Assembly (NCBI GenBank): GCA_965250215.1
Contig: CBDFNN010000004.1
Span: forward strand, 186,001-250,000
Length of the DNA: 64,000 bases
From: CBDFNN01 sp965250215
GTDB taxonomy: Bacteria > Bacteroidota > Rhodothermia > Rhodothermales > DATKEJ01
Direction: 5' to 3'
Shown in pieces: positions 26,447 to 35,019 of this stretch. The notes beneath the pieces are model-generated. The model worked only from the letters and a program-made list of their open reading frames with translations, was not told the DNA's origin and did no database searches. Every line of letters starts with the position of its first letter. Position 1 is the first letter of the stretch. The position numbers and the translations under genes were made by a program.

Positions 26447-27139
26447 TCAACTCTTGTCCCAGTAGAAAAGATAGTTGTGATCATCCACGCTAGCATACTC
26501 CAGTCCGAAGGAATGCAAACGATCTACTCTCTCCTTCGAGTCGGCTTCTGAAAATTCGTCGATGCAATGATGATGAAACTCTACAAAGATTTGATTGAAA
26601 GGCAGAAGATCCTCCCTGTTCACTTTTGACAGCAGGTCGTACTCCGCGCCTTCTAAATCAAGCTTAATAATGTCGACCGACTCCCGACCTATTTCCTCGA
26701 GGAGCCCAGCGAGGCTCAGGCACTCGACCTCGTAACTCCGTATTTCATCGTTAGCAACGTTCCGATGATCGCTTCGAAGACTCCCGCTTTCGTTGCTGAT
26801 GGACTCATTAAAAGTAAGGACACCGCCATCCGCAGTGACAGCTTTTGAGATGTGCACAAACTTTCCAGCCATCTGTTTCTCCAGTTTTTCTAGTGCATCG
26901 CGATGCTTCCTCGTCGGATCTATGCCATAGGTCATGGCAGCGTATCGCTTGATCATGTGGATGCAAAATTCAGCTTCGTATCCACAACCGACGTCCACTA
27001 CAAAGGCATCCACATCGAATTTATTTAGAAAGAGATAATTTGGTACCGCGAAAGAGAAACCGTCTTTCTCCAATTTCTTTCTTCTTTTTCCTATCGAATA
27101 CTCCTTCCTGATCTTCCGGAGGGCCTGTGCGACTATCAT
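26447..27139 (-). CDS. FkbM-family methyltransferase
   Basis: A 230-residue methyltransferase of the FkbM type. Motif I is VVDVGCGYEAEF, and the family hallmark VDIIKLDLEGAEYDLL is present. FkbM proteins usually O-methylate sugars or polyketides. The N-terminal ~40 residues are basic and may contact membrane or nucleic acid. Convergent with the preceding methyltransferase gene. Confidence 0.82.
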   Translation of the reverse strand: MIVAQALRKIRKEYSIGKRRKKLEKDGFSFAVPNYLFLNKFDVDAFVVDVGCGYEAEFCIHMIKRYAAMTYGIDPTRKHRDALEKLEKQMAGKFVHISKAVTADGGVLTFNESISNESGSLRSDHRNVANDEIRSYEVECLSLAGLLEEIGRESVDIIKLDLEGAEYDLLSKVNREDLLPFNQIFVEFHHHCIDEFSEADSKERVDRLHSFGLEYASVDDHNYLFYWDKS

Positions 27140-27196
27140 TCTTTCTCTTAGGTTCGTATCGTCAATCGAGAGCTAAATGTACTTATTTGAAGCCAT

Positions 27197-27442
27197 ATGA
27201 TTTTAGTCGATTGGATTGGATCCACCGGTGTCTTTCTTATTCTCCTTGCCTATGGGCTCAACCTCTTTGGAAGGATTGAGACAAAGGACCTTTCCTACAT
27301 TTTGCTCAATCTTTTTGGCGCCGGAATTGCTTGTGTGGCCTCGGTCATGTTGAACTACATTCCCTTCGTTGTATTGGAAAGTGCCTGGGTTCTGGTATCG
27401 CTGATCGCTCTTTTCAGATATTACACGACTGATTTAGACTAA
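27197..27442 (+). CDS. Small CBU_0592-like membrane protein
   Basis: An 81-residue protein with three hydrophobic segments. The pattern IGSTGVFLILLAYGLNLFG ... YILLNLFGAG ... LESAWVLVSLIALFRYY matches the small CBU_0592-like membrane family. Function unknown. It sits between the FkbM gene (divergent) and the end of the his operon (convergent). Confidence 0.65.
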   Translation: MILVDWIGSTGVFLILLAYGLNLFGRIETKDLSYILLNLFGAGIACVASVMLNYIPFVVLESAWVLVSLIALFRYYTTDLD

Positions 27443-27458
27443 ATCTATTGCGAGTCTA

Positions 27459-28073
27459 TCAGCTGTCTTTATGCCGACCTTCCAAAACAGACTTAACATC
27501 TTCTAGAGTCACATCTTTTGCTTCAAGCAAAACCATGAAGTGATATAATAAGTCTGCTGATTCCTCTAAAAACTTTCCTCGGTCAGTGTCTTTTGCTTCT
27601 ATGATAACCTCAACAGCTTCCTCTCCAACTTTCTGAGCAATCTTGTTTAGCCCTTTTTCAAAAAGGCTGTTGGTATAGGACGATTCTGCATCTCCAGATC
27701 GTCGGCGATCATGAATGATCTGGCTCAGTTTTGTTAAGAAATCGCCATCATGAAAAGAAAAGGTCTGCCCGAAACACGTCATTGCTCCTGTGTGACAAGT
27801 GGGGCCGTCTGGGATAGCCCGAACCAAGAGCGTGTCATTGTCACAATCTGCTTTCACAGACACCAGTTTGAGATAATTCCCCGAGCTTTCGCCCTTTGTC
27901 CACAACTTTTTTCTTTTTCTAGAGAAAAAAGTAACCAATCCCGTTTCCTCCGTCTTGGCCAAAGACTCAGGAGACATGTATCCAAGCATTAATACTTGGC
28001 CAGAATTGTTGTCTTGGACTATGGCTGGTATTAGCCCGTCGCCTTTATCAAAGTCGAGAATTTCGGTGCTCAT
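27459..28073 (-). CDS. hisIE: HisIE, phosphoribosyl-AMP cyclohydrolase / phosphoribosyl-ATP pyrophosphatase
   Basis: A 204-residue bifunctional enzyme for steps 2 and 3 of histidine synthesis. The HisI half (about 1-110) shows the metal-binding VKADCDNDTLLV and DGPTCHTG. The HisE half shows KGLNKIAQKVGEEAVEV and ESADLLYHFMVLL. Its ATG overlaps the hisF stop by four bases (28070-28073), so it is translationally coupled and is the last gene of the his operon. Confidence 0.95.
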   Translation of the reverse strand: MSTEILDFDKGDGLIPAIVQDNNSGQVLMLGYMSPESLAKTEETGLVTFFSRKRKKLWTKGESSGNYLKLVSVKADCDNDTLLVRAIPDGPTCHTGAMTCFGQTFSFHDGDFLTKLSQIIHDRRRSGDAESSYTNSLFEKGLNKIAQKVGEEAVEVIIEAKDTDRGKFLEESADLLYHFMVLLEAKDVTLEDVKSVLEGRHKDS

Positions 28074-28825
28074 ATTCGGATGGGTAAGCCCTGTTTTTTA
28101 AGATAGGCCTTTAAATCTGGTATTGGAATTTCTCCAAAGTGAAAAACGCTGGCCGCAAGAGCGGCATCAGCCTGACCTCGTTCGAAAATCTCTAGGAAAT
28201 GCTCCATGGTCCCGGCTCCTCCCGACGCAATAATTGGAACCCCTAAGTCTCGCGAAAGCATAGAGGTTAGACCCTCGGCAAAGCCCGCCTTCGTACCGTC
28301 GTGATCCATAGATGTCAACAAAATTTCACCGGCGCCAAGATCAACAACCTGCTTGGTCCATGGAATCGTCAATAGTTGTGTTTTTGACCTTCCGCCATCC
28401 ACAAATACCCAATGATCGTCATTATCGTATCTCGAATCGATCGCTACAACTACACATTGACTCCCAAATTCATAAGCCAACTCATGGATCAGTTTGGGTC
28501 TTCGCACGGCAGCGGAATTGACGGATACCTTATCTGCACCTGCTTCGAGAAGGGCTGAAACATGCTCAACGGATTTTATTCCACCGCCTACTGTAAAGGG
28601 GATTGTCAGAACCGCAGCTATTTCTTTTACCAAGTCTACTAAGGCAGATCGAGCCTCTACGGTAGCCGTGATATCTAGAAACACGAGTTCATCCGCACCC
28701 TCCTCAACATAGCGCTGCGCCAATTCCACTGGATCACCTGCCGATCTGAGATTGACGAAGTTAACCCCCTTGACGGTTTCGCCATCCTTGATATCGAGAC
28801 AGGGTATGATTCGTTTAGTCAACAT
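28070..28825 (-). CDS. hisF: HisF, imidazole glycerol phosphate synthase cyclase subunit
   Basis: A 251-residue TIM barrel that with HisH makes imidazole glycerol phosphate and AICAR. The start is ATG 28825 (MLTKRIIPCLDIKDGETVKGVNF region); the frame extends to 28858, but that extension is a CCGTTTTCCG-type spacer repeat. Active-site Asp residues lie in CLDIKDG and TSMDHDGTKAG, and the phosphate sites in GGGIKS and ASGGAG. Unlike its neighbours it is separated from hisA by 168 bases. Confidence 0.95.
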   Translation of the reverse strand: MLTKRIIPCLDIKDGETVKGVNFVNLRSAGDPVELAQRYVEEGADELVFLDITATVEARSALVDLVKEIAAVLTIPFTVGGGIKSVEHVSALLEAGADKVSVNSAAVRRPKLIHELAYEFGSQCVVVAIDSRYDNDDHWVFVDGGRSKTQLLTIPWTKQVVDLGAGEILLTSMDHDGTKAGFAEGLTSMLSRDLGVPIIASGGAGTMEHFLEIFERGQADAALAASVFHFGEIPIPDLKAYLKKQGLPIRI

Positions 28826-28993
28826 AGCCCTAGTCCGTTTTCCGTATTCCGATTCCAACTAACATGTGCCAAGGGTTGCGTATCGCTGATTCCATCTTGC
28901 CGATTTGCGAAAACGGTAATCCGTCAAGAGCACATAGATAGCGGCACACCGAAAACTTCGGTAAATGGAACGCAGCACTCGGAACACGCTCTT
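28826..28993 (-). other. hisA-hisF spacer with hairpin and CCGTTTTCCG words
   Basis: A 168-base gap inside the his operon. It has the word run CCGTTTTCCGTATTCCG (about 28836-28852), of the GTGTTCCG family, and a small perfect hairpin ACCGAA - AAC - TTCGGT at 28948-28962. No gene is visible. Confidence 0.45.
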
Positions 28994-29710
28994 CTAGTTT
29001 TCGCATTCCTTCATCTCGTCAAGTCCCAATTTCCCATCATGAAAAGCCTTGCCTACGATAGCGCCCCACATTCCAATCTCACTCATTCGTCGCAGATCAT
29101 TGGCATCTCGTATTCCACCACTGGCAATCCACTCACCCTCCGGATATTCCGATATCATCGTGGTGTACAAGTGCTCTGCCGGACCCGACATCATGCCATC
29201 TCTTTCGACCTCGGTACAAACTATTCGTCTGACACCTAACTCCGAATAATGTCTAACAAATTCGGATAGACCAATATCAGAGCTTTCCCGCCACGCAGAT
29301 ACCGCCACTTTCCCATCCTTAACATCGGCTCCCAGAATTATTCGCCCAGGATAATCTCGAAGCCAGCCTTCAAACTCCTGCCGATCTCTCACCGCGATAC
29401 TTCCTCCTGTGACCATTTGAGCTCCGGCATTCAATACCAACTCAAGATCTTGCCGGCTCCGAACGCCTCCTCCAAAATCGATTTCCAAATTTGTACAAGA
29501 CACTAGCTCCTTGAGGACATCGATATTGATGACTCTTCCGGCTCGCGCTCCATCCAAGTCGACTAGATGCAAATGGGTCAGGCCTTCATTCTCAATTTTC
29601 TGTGCCACTGAAAGAGGATCCTCTGGATACTCTGTTTTTTGCCCGTAGTCACCTTTGACTAATCGAACACATTTGCCATCAATAATGTCAATTGCAGGAA
29701 TGACTTTCAT
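28994..29710 (-). CDS. hisA: HisA, ProFAR isomerase
   Basis: A 238-residue (beta/alpha)8 isomerase for step 4 of histidine synthesis. Motifs are the N-terminal VIPAIDIIDGKCVRLVKGDY (catalytic Asp in AIDI) and the second Asp region VCTEVERDGMMSGP, plus IASGGIRD. It starts one base after the hisH stop, so the two are coupled. Confidence 0.95.
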   Translation of the reverse strand: MKVIPAIDIIDGKCVRLVKGDYGQKTEYPEDPLSVAQKIENEGLTHLHLVDLDGARAGRVINIDVLKELVSCTNLEIDFGGGVRSRQDLELVLNAGAQMVTGGSIAVRDRQEFEGWLRDYPGRIILGADVKDGKVAVSAWRESSDIGLSEFVRHYSELGVRRIVCTEVERDGMMSGPAEHLYTTMISEYPEGEWIASGGIRDANDLRRMSEIGMWGAIVGKAFHDGKLGLDEMKECEN

Positions 29711-29711
29711 C

Positions 29712-30290
29712 TTATAACGATACCCATCGTTCTAACAATGCAGACCCGTCGTGGGCGCTCTTTTCAGGATGAAATTGTGTCGCCCAGAAATTGTCACGCT
29801 TCATTGCAGCGCTAAATGGGATGTCATATTCACACTCTGAAATAGTAGACTCACCGATCTGGGCATAGAAGCTGTGCACAAAATAGAAGAACGAGTCATT
29901 AGGACTGTCACCAAATAAAACCCCATCAGAGTTTTGAACAGTATTCCAACCGATGTGCGGGACTTTGGATGGACCAGGAAATTGCTTTACTCGCTCTGGA
30001 AATATTCCGAGGCAATCCGTGTCTTTCTCTTCACTATGGGAGCACATGATTTGAAGTCCAAGGCAGATTCCAAGAACAGGTTGCTCAAGACTCTTGACGA
30101 GTTGATCCAGCCCTCGTTCTTTCAAATAAGACATCGCGGTACCAGCCTCACCTACTCCAGGAATGATCACCTTGTCCGAGCTTCTAATTAGCTCAGGATC
30201 GTCCGTCCACTGATTCTCAACCCCAAGCCGATTGAGGGCATGCATCACGGATCGGACATTTCCCGCATTGTATTTAAGAATCGAGATCAA
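29712..30290 (-). CDS. hisH: HisH, glutamine amidotransferase subunit of IGP synthase
   Basis: A 192-residue class I glutamine amidotransferase that supplies ammonia to HisF. The nucleophile Cys lies in GICLGLQIMC and the His/Glu pair in TQFHPEKSAHDG. The start used is TTG 30290 (ISILKYNAGNVRSV follows), the only initiator that fits the family N-terminus. Upstream is the 416-base repeat-rich spacer before hisB. Confidence 0.95.
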   Translation of the reverse strand: MISILKYNAGNVRSVMHALNRLGVENQWTDDPELIRSSDKVIIPGVGEAGTAMSYLKERGLDQLVKSLEQPVLGICLGLQIMCSHSEEKDTDCLGIFPERVKQFPGPSKVPHIGWNTVQNSDGVLFGDSPNDSFFYFVHSFYAQIGESTISECEYDIPFSAAMKRDNFWATQFHPEKSAHDGSALLERWVSL

Positions 30291-30706
30291 GTCAGAATTT
30301 CAGATTTCAGAACATCAGATGACGAGTCAAACTGTAAGGACCACAATAGAGTCATGTCACCAGTGATCAAAACCACCCACCTGCTATAATCCTCGGGTAG
30401 TAGATATTTGACTGTTCAATATTTTAGAGCTAGACAAATGCAGAATCGTCATTGACTACGAGGAAGTCGTCTTGTTGCCACTTCCAGTCACGAGCCAAAA
30501 AGAAAAGGGCTTTTTAGGCAGAACTTCAGATTCTCAGATTCTCAGAACATCCGAATGTCCGAATGTCCGAATGTCCGAATGTCCGAATGTCCGAATGTCC
30601 GAATCTAGATAGAAAGCCTCCTCCTACAAACCGTAAACCGTACACCGCAAACCGCAAACCGCATTTCCTATAATCCGAGCCCCTGTGCTCCTGTGCCCCC
30701 GAGCCC
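30291..30706. other. hisB-hisH spacer, repeat-rich and gene-free
   Basis: A 416-base gap inside the his operon without a gene. It contains CAGATTTCAGAACATCAGA (about 30299), the 8-bp tandem array at 30550, ACCGCAAACCGCAAACCGC words (30627-30664) and a C-rich cluster (CGAGCCCCTGTGCTCCTG, about 30678) leading into the hisB stop codon. The segment 30330-30520 shows nothing recognisable. Confidence 0.7.
30550..30605. repeat. 8-bp tandem repeat (TCCGAATG)7
   Basis: Six exact copies of TCCGAATG plus a final TCCGAATC, at 30550, 30558, 30566, 30574, 30582, 30590 and 30598. TCAGATTCTCAGATTCTCAGA directly precedes it. This is likely a length-variable locus. Confidence 0.95.
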
Positions 30707-30710
30707 CTAA
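30627..30710. repeat. CCGTAAACCG words and C-rich cluster at the hisB 3' end
   Basis: Runs of ACCGTAAACCG-like and CCGCAAACCG words (30627-30664) are followed by CGAGCCCCTGTGCTCCTGTG and CCCCCGAGCCCCT, which enter the hisB stop codon (30707-30709). Same 3'-end position as at the ThuA/PVC, fabG and moeA genes. Confidence 0.7.
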
Positions 30711-31801
30711 AGAATCCCTTTCGTACTAGGCACCGCAGTATTTTCCGGATCCCGAGCAACAGCTTGCCGGATACAGCGGCCGACCGCCTTGAAAATTGCC
30801 TCTATCTTATGATGTTCATTTTCTCCTTTCGCCTCAACGTGCATAGTGCATCCAGAGGTCTGACAGAAGGAACGGAAAAAGTGGCTAAACATTTCCGTCG
30901 GGCATTCACCGATATGCTCTCTTTTAAATTCCACGTTCCATTCAAGCCAAGGTCGGCCTGAAAAGTCTAGTGAGACTCTCGCTTCCGATTCATCCATCGG
31001 GAGATCAAAGGCGTAGCGTGTCAATCCTTTCTTCTTTCCCATGGCACGACTGAAGACATCACCTAATGCAAGAGCGGTATCCTCGATAGTGTGATGTTCA
31101 TCGACATGTAAATCTCCCTTGACCTCTATATTAATATCACAGCCTGAGTGCTTCGCAAGCTGATCAAGCATGTGATCAAAAAAGCCGATGCCCGATTTTA
31201 TCTGGTGCTGTCCACTCCCATCGAGATTGATCTCAATCAGAATCTCCGTCTCATTCGTCTCGCGACTCACATCCGATATCCTATCCTTGTTCTTAAGGAA
31301 GTTGTAAATCCCTTCCCAAGAGTCGGAAGATAGATCGGCCCCTTCACTTTGCTCTGCGCTGATAAAGATCGACTTGCTACCAAGATTCTTGGCAAGCTCG
31401 ACGTCAGATTCGCGATCACCAATCACGAAGGAGTTTTCCAAATCCGTCGAACCATTCATATAGGCTGTCAACATCGCAGTGCCTGGCTTGCGGGTAGGCG
31501 CATTGGCCTCAGGGTAGGTTACATCGATGCGAACATCAGCAAAACGAATACCCTCGCTTTCCAAGGTCCTCATCATGAGCTTGTGCAATGGCCAGAAAGT
31601 GTCCGATGGGAAGACCTCTGTACCGAGGCCATCTTGGTTGCTTACCATGACCAGCGTGAACTCTAACTCATTAGAGATCTTACCGAGGTATTTCAGGACC
31701 CCTGGTAGAAATGCGAATTTATCGATGGAGTCTACCTGCTCATCAGACTCGGGCTCGTGGATAATCGTCCCATCTCTATCTATGAATAAAACTCTTTCCA
31801 T
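30707..31801 (-). CDS. hisB: HisB, bifunctional histidinol phosphatase / IGP dehydratase
   Basis: A 364-residue fusion. Residues about 1-165 are a HAD-type histidinol-phosphate phosphatase (FIDRDGTIIHEP with Asp8/Asp10). Residues about 170-364 are imidazole-glycerol-phosphate dehydratase with the metal-binding motifs GIGFFDHMLDQLAKHSG, DEHHTIEDTALALGD and ENEHHKIEAIFKA. This two-domain form is typical of Enterobacteria and Bacteroidota-type organisms. hisC, usually next to it, is absent here. Confidence 0.95.
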   Translation of the reverse strand: MERVLFIDRDGTIIHEPESDEQVDSIDKFAFLPGVLKYLGKISNELEFTLVMVSNQDGLGTEVFPSDTFWPLHKLMMRTLESEGIRFADVRIDVTYPEANAPTRKPGTAMLTAYMNGSTDLENSFVIGDRESDVELAKNLGSKSIFISAEQSEGADLSSDSWEGIYNFLKNKDRISDVSRETNETEILIEINLDGSGQHQIKSGIGFFDHMLDQLAKHSGCDINIEVKGDLHVDEHHTIEDTALALGDVFSRAMGKKKGLTRYAFDLPMDESEARVSLDFSGRPWLEWNVEFKREHIGECPTEMFSHFFRSFCQTSGCTMHVEAKGENEHHKIEAIFKAVGRCIRQAVARDPENTAVPSTKGIL

Positions 31802-31986
31802 TTCCGTGTTCTGTTTTCCGTGTTCTGTGTTCCGGTCCTATTTAAGACCATATCCGATACCCCTGAGCTCCCTTGCCTTTGTGCTCCTATGCCCCTCAGC
31901 TCCTGCGCCCCAATTTCGTTTTCACATACCCTTCGGCGTTCCATGACCTTCCCCACCCATCACTCACTACTCATCACTCATCACAG
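31801..31986. repeat. hisD-hisB spacer built of three word-repeat families
   Basis: In order: TTCCGTGTTCTGTTTTCCG with GTGTTCTGTGTTCCGG (31801-31835); C-rich CCCCTGAGCTCCC ... TGCCCCTCAGCTCCTGCG (about 31860-31912); and ACCCATCACTCACTACTC with ATCACTCATCACAG (about 31955-31986), which runs into the end of hisD. The spacer stands where hisC is found in related operons. Confidence 0.7.
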
Positions 31987-33274
31987 TATTAGAATTCGAA
32001 TTCTCGATTCGAATTCTAATAGCCCTTGCGTGTCCCTCTAAGAGCTCCTCTTCTGCCATCCGAATCACGTGAGGTCCAATCGCTTCCAAACCCTCTTTTG
32101 TCAGGATCTGAAAGGTCACCTTCTTTTGAAAAGAGTCTACGGAAACGCCCGCATGACTCCGAGCCCAACCGCCCGTCGGCAATGTGTGATTCGTGCCAGA
32201 GGCATAGTCACCAACCGATTCTGGAGAATGCATCCCGATAAAGACCGATCCGGCATTGCTCACCAATTCCGCCAGATCTTCAGCATTTTTCGTCGCGATG
32301 ATCAGATGCTCAGGGGCATAATGATTAGAAAAATCCATCGCAGCTTTCGAATTATCAAATGACATGATTAAGCTATTTCCCAAAGCCTCGCTCGCGATGT
32401 GTGCACGTGGAAGCTCATCGAGCTGAAAAAATATCTCGGCCTTCAACTTCGCCGTATCAACATTGCCAACGCATAACACTACGACTTGGCTGTCCTCACC
32501 ATGCTCCGCTTGCGACAATACATCGGCCGCAACGTAGGACAAGGGCGCGGTCTCGTCACAAATGATCAAGACCTCTGTTGGCCCAGCGGGTAAATCGATT
32601 GCCGTTCCCCGACGGAAGGCTTCATATTTTGCCGCCGTCACGTATTGATTTCCAGGTCCGAATATCTTGCTGACCCTTGGGACCGTAGCTGAACCCAAGG
32701 CCATCGCTGCGATCGCTTGGGCTCCTCCCAACTTATACACCTCGGTTACTCCGCAAAGAGATGCTGTATATAAAATCGCCGGATTAATCTCTCCTCTATT
32801 ATTGGGTGGACTACACATGACAACAGACTTACAACCCGCAATGTTGGCCGGAACGGCGAGCATCAAGACGGTTGAAAAAAGTGGCGCGCTTCCTCCTGGC
32901 ACATACAAGCCAACAGATTGAATCGGAAGCGGCTTTCGCCAGCAGCTAACACCAGGCATTGTTTCAATTTCGAGCCTCCGTGTCAGCTGGTATCTGTGGA
33001 ATCGCTCAACATTCGACATCGCTAAGTAGATCGACTCCTTTAACTCTTCCGATACTTTTGATTCGGCGAGCTTCATTTCCTCTTTGGAAACCCGAAGATC
33101 TTTCAGGTCAGCCCCATCGAAATGTCTAGTTATTTCGAACAGAGCTTGGTCTCCATTTTCAGAAACAGCATTGAAAATGGGTTGGATTATTTCGTCAAGC
33201 GAAGTGCTGTCTTGTTGCGGCCGTTTGCAAAGCTCATCCCAATCTTCTCTCGGAGCCTTCTCTAGGATTCGCAT
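31967..33274 (-). CDS. hisD: HisD, histidinol dehydrogenase
   Basis: A 435-residue zinc-dependent enzyme for the last two oxidations of histidine synthesis. Motifs include QSVGLYVPGGSAPLFSTVLM, the active-site region LSQAEHGEDSQ and YAPEHLII, and TLPTGGWARSHAGVS. The start is ATG 33274, which overlaps the hisG stop as TAATG. The last ~10 codons (ENSNSNTVMSDE) run through a perfect inverted repeat and a CATCACTCATCAC word repeat, so the C-terminal tail is probably younger than the enzyme. Confidence 0.95.
   Translation of the reverse strand: MRILEKAPREDWDELCKRPQQDSTSLDEIIQPIFNAVSENGDQALFEITRHFDGADLKDLRVSKEEMKLAESKVSEELKESIYLAMSNVERFHRYQLTRRLEIETMPGVSCWRKPLPIQSVGLYVPGGSAPLFSTVLMLAVPANIAGCKSVVMCSPPNNRGEINPAILYTASLCGVTEVYKLGGAQAIAAMALGSATVPRVSKIFGPGNQYVTAAKYEAFRRGTAIDLPAGPTEVLIICDETAPLSYVAADVLSQAEHGEDSQVVVLCVGNVDTAKLKAEIFFQLDELPRAHIASEALGNSLIMSFDNSKAAMDFSNHYAPEHLIIATKNAEDLAELVSNAGSVFIGMHSPESVGDYASGTNHTLPTGGWARSHAGVSVDSFQKKVTFQILTKEGLEAIGPHVIRMAEEELLEGHARAIRIRIENSNSNTVMSDE
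31988..32020. repeat. Perfect 14-bp inverted repeat in the 3' end of hisD
   Basis: ATTAGAATTCGAAT, a five-base loop TCTCG, then ATTCGAATTCTAAT: a perfect 14-bp stem within the last codons of hisD. It contains nested GAATTC and TTCGAA palindromes. It could act as an mRNA processing or pausing hairpin. Confidence 0.8.
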
Positions 33275-34131
33275 TATATAATCATTTTTTCGATCGGGAC
33301 GACTAGGATGCCCTCCGCTCCAGCGAGTTTGAGCTTTTCGATGACTTCCCAAAATCGATCCTCCTCTACAACGGAATGCAATGAACTCCAGCCTTTCTCT
33401 TGCAAGGGCATCACTGTTGGACTCTTCATCCCAGGGAGCAGATCAACCACCTCATCGATTTTCTCATTGCGGACATTGAGTAAAATGTATTTGTTGGAGG
33501 ATGCCTTCTGAACCGATTGGATTCTGAAAAGGAGATCTTCCAAAATCTTCTCCCGCTCCGGACTCAAATCACTCCCTTTAATAGCGACAGACTCGGATCT
33601 CATTACCGTCTCAACCTCCTTTAAGCCGTTACTCAAAAGCGTTGATCCACTGCTGACTAAATCACAAATCGCGTGCGACAGTCCGATGCCCGGAGCAATT
33701 TCAACCGAGCCACTAATCTCATGAATCGACGCCTGAACGCCAGCCTTCTCAAGGTACCTCTTCAGAATATTCGGATAGGTGGTGGCAATGTCTTTGCCTT
33801 CAAGATCTTCGATGTTCGAATATTCATCTCCTCGTGGTACCGCAATCGAAAGTCGACAATGTCCGAAGCCAAGCTTGTGAACGATCTCCAAATCTTGATG
33901 ATGCTCCTCAAGAATGTTTTGCCCCACGATACCCATGTCCGCGACGCCATCGGCGACGTAACCTGGAATGTCATCGTCTCGGAGAAAATATACTTCCAAT
34001 GGGAAATTCGAAGCCTCCGTATAGAGCTTCTTCTGAGCCGAGGGAATTCGCACACCGACCTTCTTAATAAGATCAAGACTCGACTCCGTGAGCCGCCCCG
34101 ACTTTTGTATTGCTAGACGTAGTTTTTCCAA
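33274..34131 (-). CDS. hisG: HisG, ATP phosphoribosyltransferase (long form)
   Basis: A 285-residue long-form HisG, first enzyme of histidine synthesis, with the C-terminal regulatory domain (about 210-285; YILLNVRNEKIDEVVDLLPGMKSPTV) that carries histidine feedback in this form. A TTG start at 34131 (then EKLRLAIQKSGRLTE) is chosen: the longer frame to 34188 is made of GTGTTCCG-type spacer repeats. No hisZ is needed. It is the first his gene and follows fabG by 128 bases. Confidence 0.93.
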   Translation of the reverse strand: MEKLRLAIQKSGRLTESSLDLIKKVGVRIPSAQKKLYTEASNFPLEVYFLRDDDIPGYVADGVADMGIVGQNILEEHHQDLEIVHKLGFGHCRLSIAVPRGDEYSNIEDLEGKDIATTYPNILKRYLEKAGVQASIHEISGSVEIAPGIGLSHAICDLVSSGSTLLSNGLKEVETVMRSESVAIKGSDLSPEREKILEDLLFRIQSVQKASSNKYILLNVRNEKIDEVVDLLPGMKSPTVMPLQEKGWSSLHSVVEEDRFWEVIEKLKLAGAEGILVVPIEKMII

Positions 34132-34132
34132 T

Positions 34133-34261
34133 GCCGTTTTCTGTGTTCCGTGTTCCGTTCTCCGTGTTCCGAATTGGGCGCTAACCATTTCTTAAAAGTC
34201 TTCTCTTCTTTCCGAGCTCCTGTGCTCCTGTGCTCCCATCTTTCCCAGCCCCTTAGCCCCT
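34133..34261. repeat. fabG-hisG spacer: GTGTTCCG words and C-rich cluster
   Basis: CCGTTTTCTGTGTTCCG plus TGTTCCGTTCTCCGTGTTCC lies upstream of hisG (34134-34172). GAGCTCCTGTGCTCCTGTG and CTTTCCCAGCCCCTTAGC (34214-34261) enter the fabG stop codon. The last 22 bases are identical to 12101-12122. Confidence 0.8.
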
Positions 34262-35012
34262 ATATAACCATCCCACCATCAACATTGAGTACTTGTCCGG
34301 TGATGTAATCCGAACCCTCGGACGCCAAAAATAGAACCACACCTGCCAGATCCGATACCTCTCCTTGGCGCTTGAACGGAATCATCTCAGCGATGGCTTC
34401 CGAGGCTACGTCCCCTAAATCCGCGGTCATGTCTGTCGCGATGTAACCAGGTGCAACAACATTCACCGAGACACCTCTCGATGCCAGTTCCTTTGCTAGG
34501 CTTTTTGAGAATCCAATGACGCCCGCCTTCGATGCCGCGTAGTTGGCTTGGCCGGCATTTCCCGTCACGCCGATCACAGATGATATGTTAATCACCTTGC
34601 CTGCTCGCTGCTTCATAAACGGTAGATAAGCAGCTTTGCAGTAATTGAAAACGCTCTTGAGATTTGTTGTCAAAACGGCGTCCCAATCGTCCTCGGACAT
34701 ACGAAGCAATAGACCATCGCGTGTGATGCCTGCATTGTTCACAAGTATATCTAGGCTTCCCCAATCAGTCACCATATCGCCAACAACTTTTGCTGCATCC
34801 TCCATAGAGGAGGCATCCGCCTTCACTCCTTTAACCGATCCAGCCTCTCCACTCAAGGCGGCCTCTATTTCTCGGGCCGACTCATCCGAGCTTCGGTAGG
34901 TGAAACACACATTCGCCCCAGCACGAGCAAAGGACTCTACCAGGGCTTTGCCGATTCCGCGACTTCCGCCAGTGACTAAAACGTTTTTTCCACTAAAATC
35001 AAAAGTGATCAT
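34260..35012 (-). CDS. fabG: FabG, 3-oxoacyl-ACP reductase
   Basis: A 250-residue short-chain dehydrogenase that reduces 3-oxoacyl-ACP in fatty acid synthesis. NADPH-binding TGGSRGIGKAL, NNAGITRDGLL, catalytic Ser in INISSVIGVTG and YAASKAG with Tyr/Lys are all present. It starts 7 bases after the fabD stop. In most genomes acpP and fabF follow; here the next gene is hisG. Confidence 0.95.
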   Translation of the reverse strand: MITFDFSGKNVLVTGGSRGIGKALVESFARAGANVCFTYRSSDESAREIEAALSGEAGSVKGVKADASSMEDAAKVVGDMVTDWGSLDILVNNAGITRDGLLLRMSEDDWDAVLTTNLKSVFNYCKAAYLPFMKQRAGKVINISSVIGVTGNAGQANYAASKAGVIGFSKSLAKELASRGVSVNVVAPGYIATDMTADLGDVASEAIAEMIPFKRQGEVSDLAGVVLFLASEGSDYITGQVLNVDGGMVI

Positions 35013-35019
35013 AATTCGA

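Noticed and set aside
30550..30605. Possible CRISPR array
   Set aside because: The units are 8 bp in direct contact without spacers, and no cas gene is in the window.
34132..34259. his leader peptide or attenuator upstream of hisG
   Set aside because: The spacer is word repeats with no short ORF rich in His codons and no alternative hairpins.
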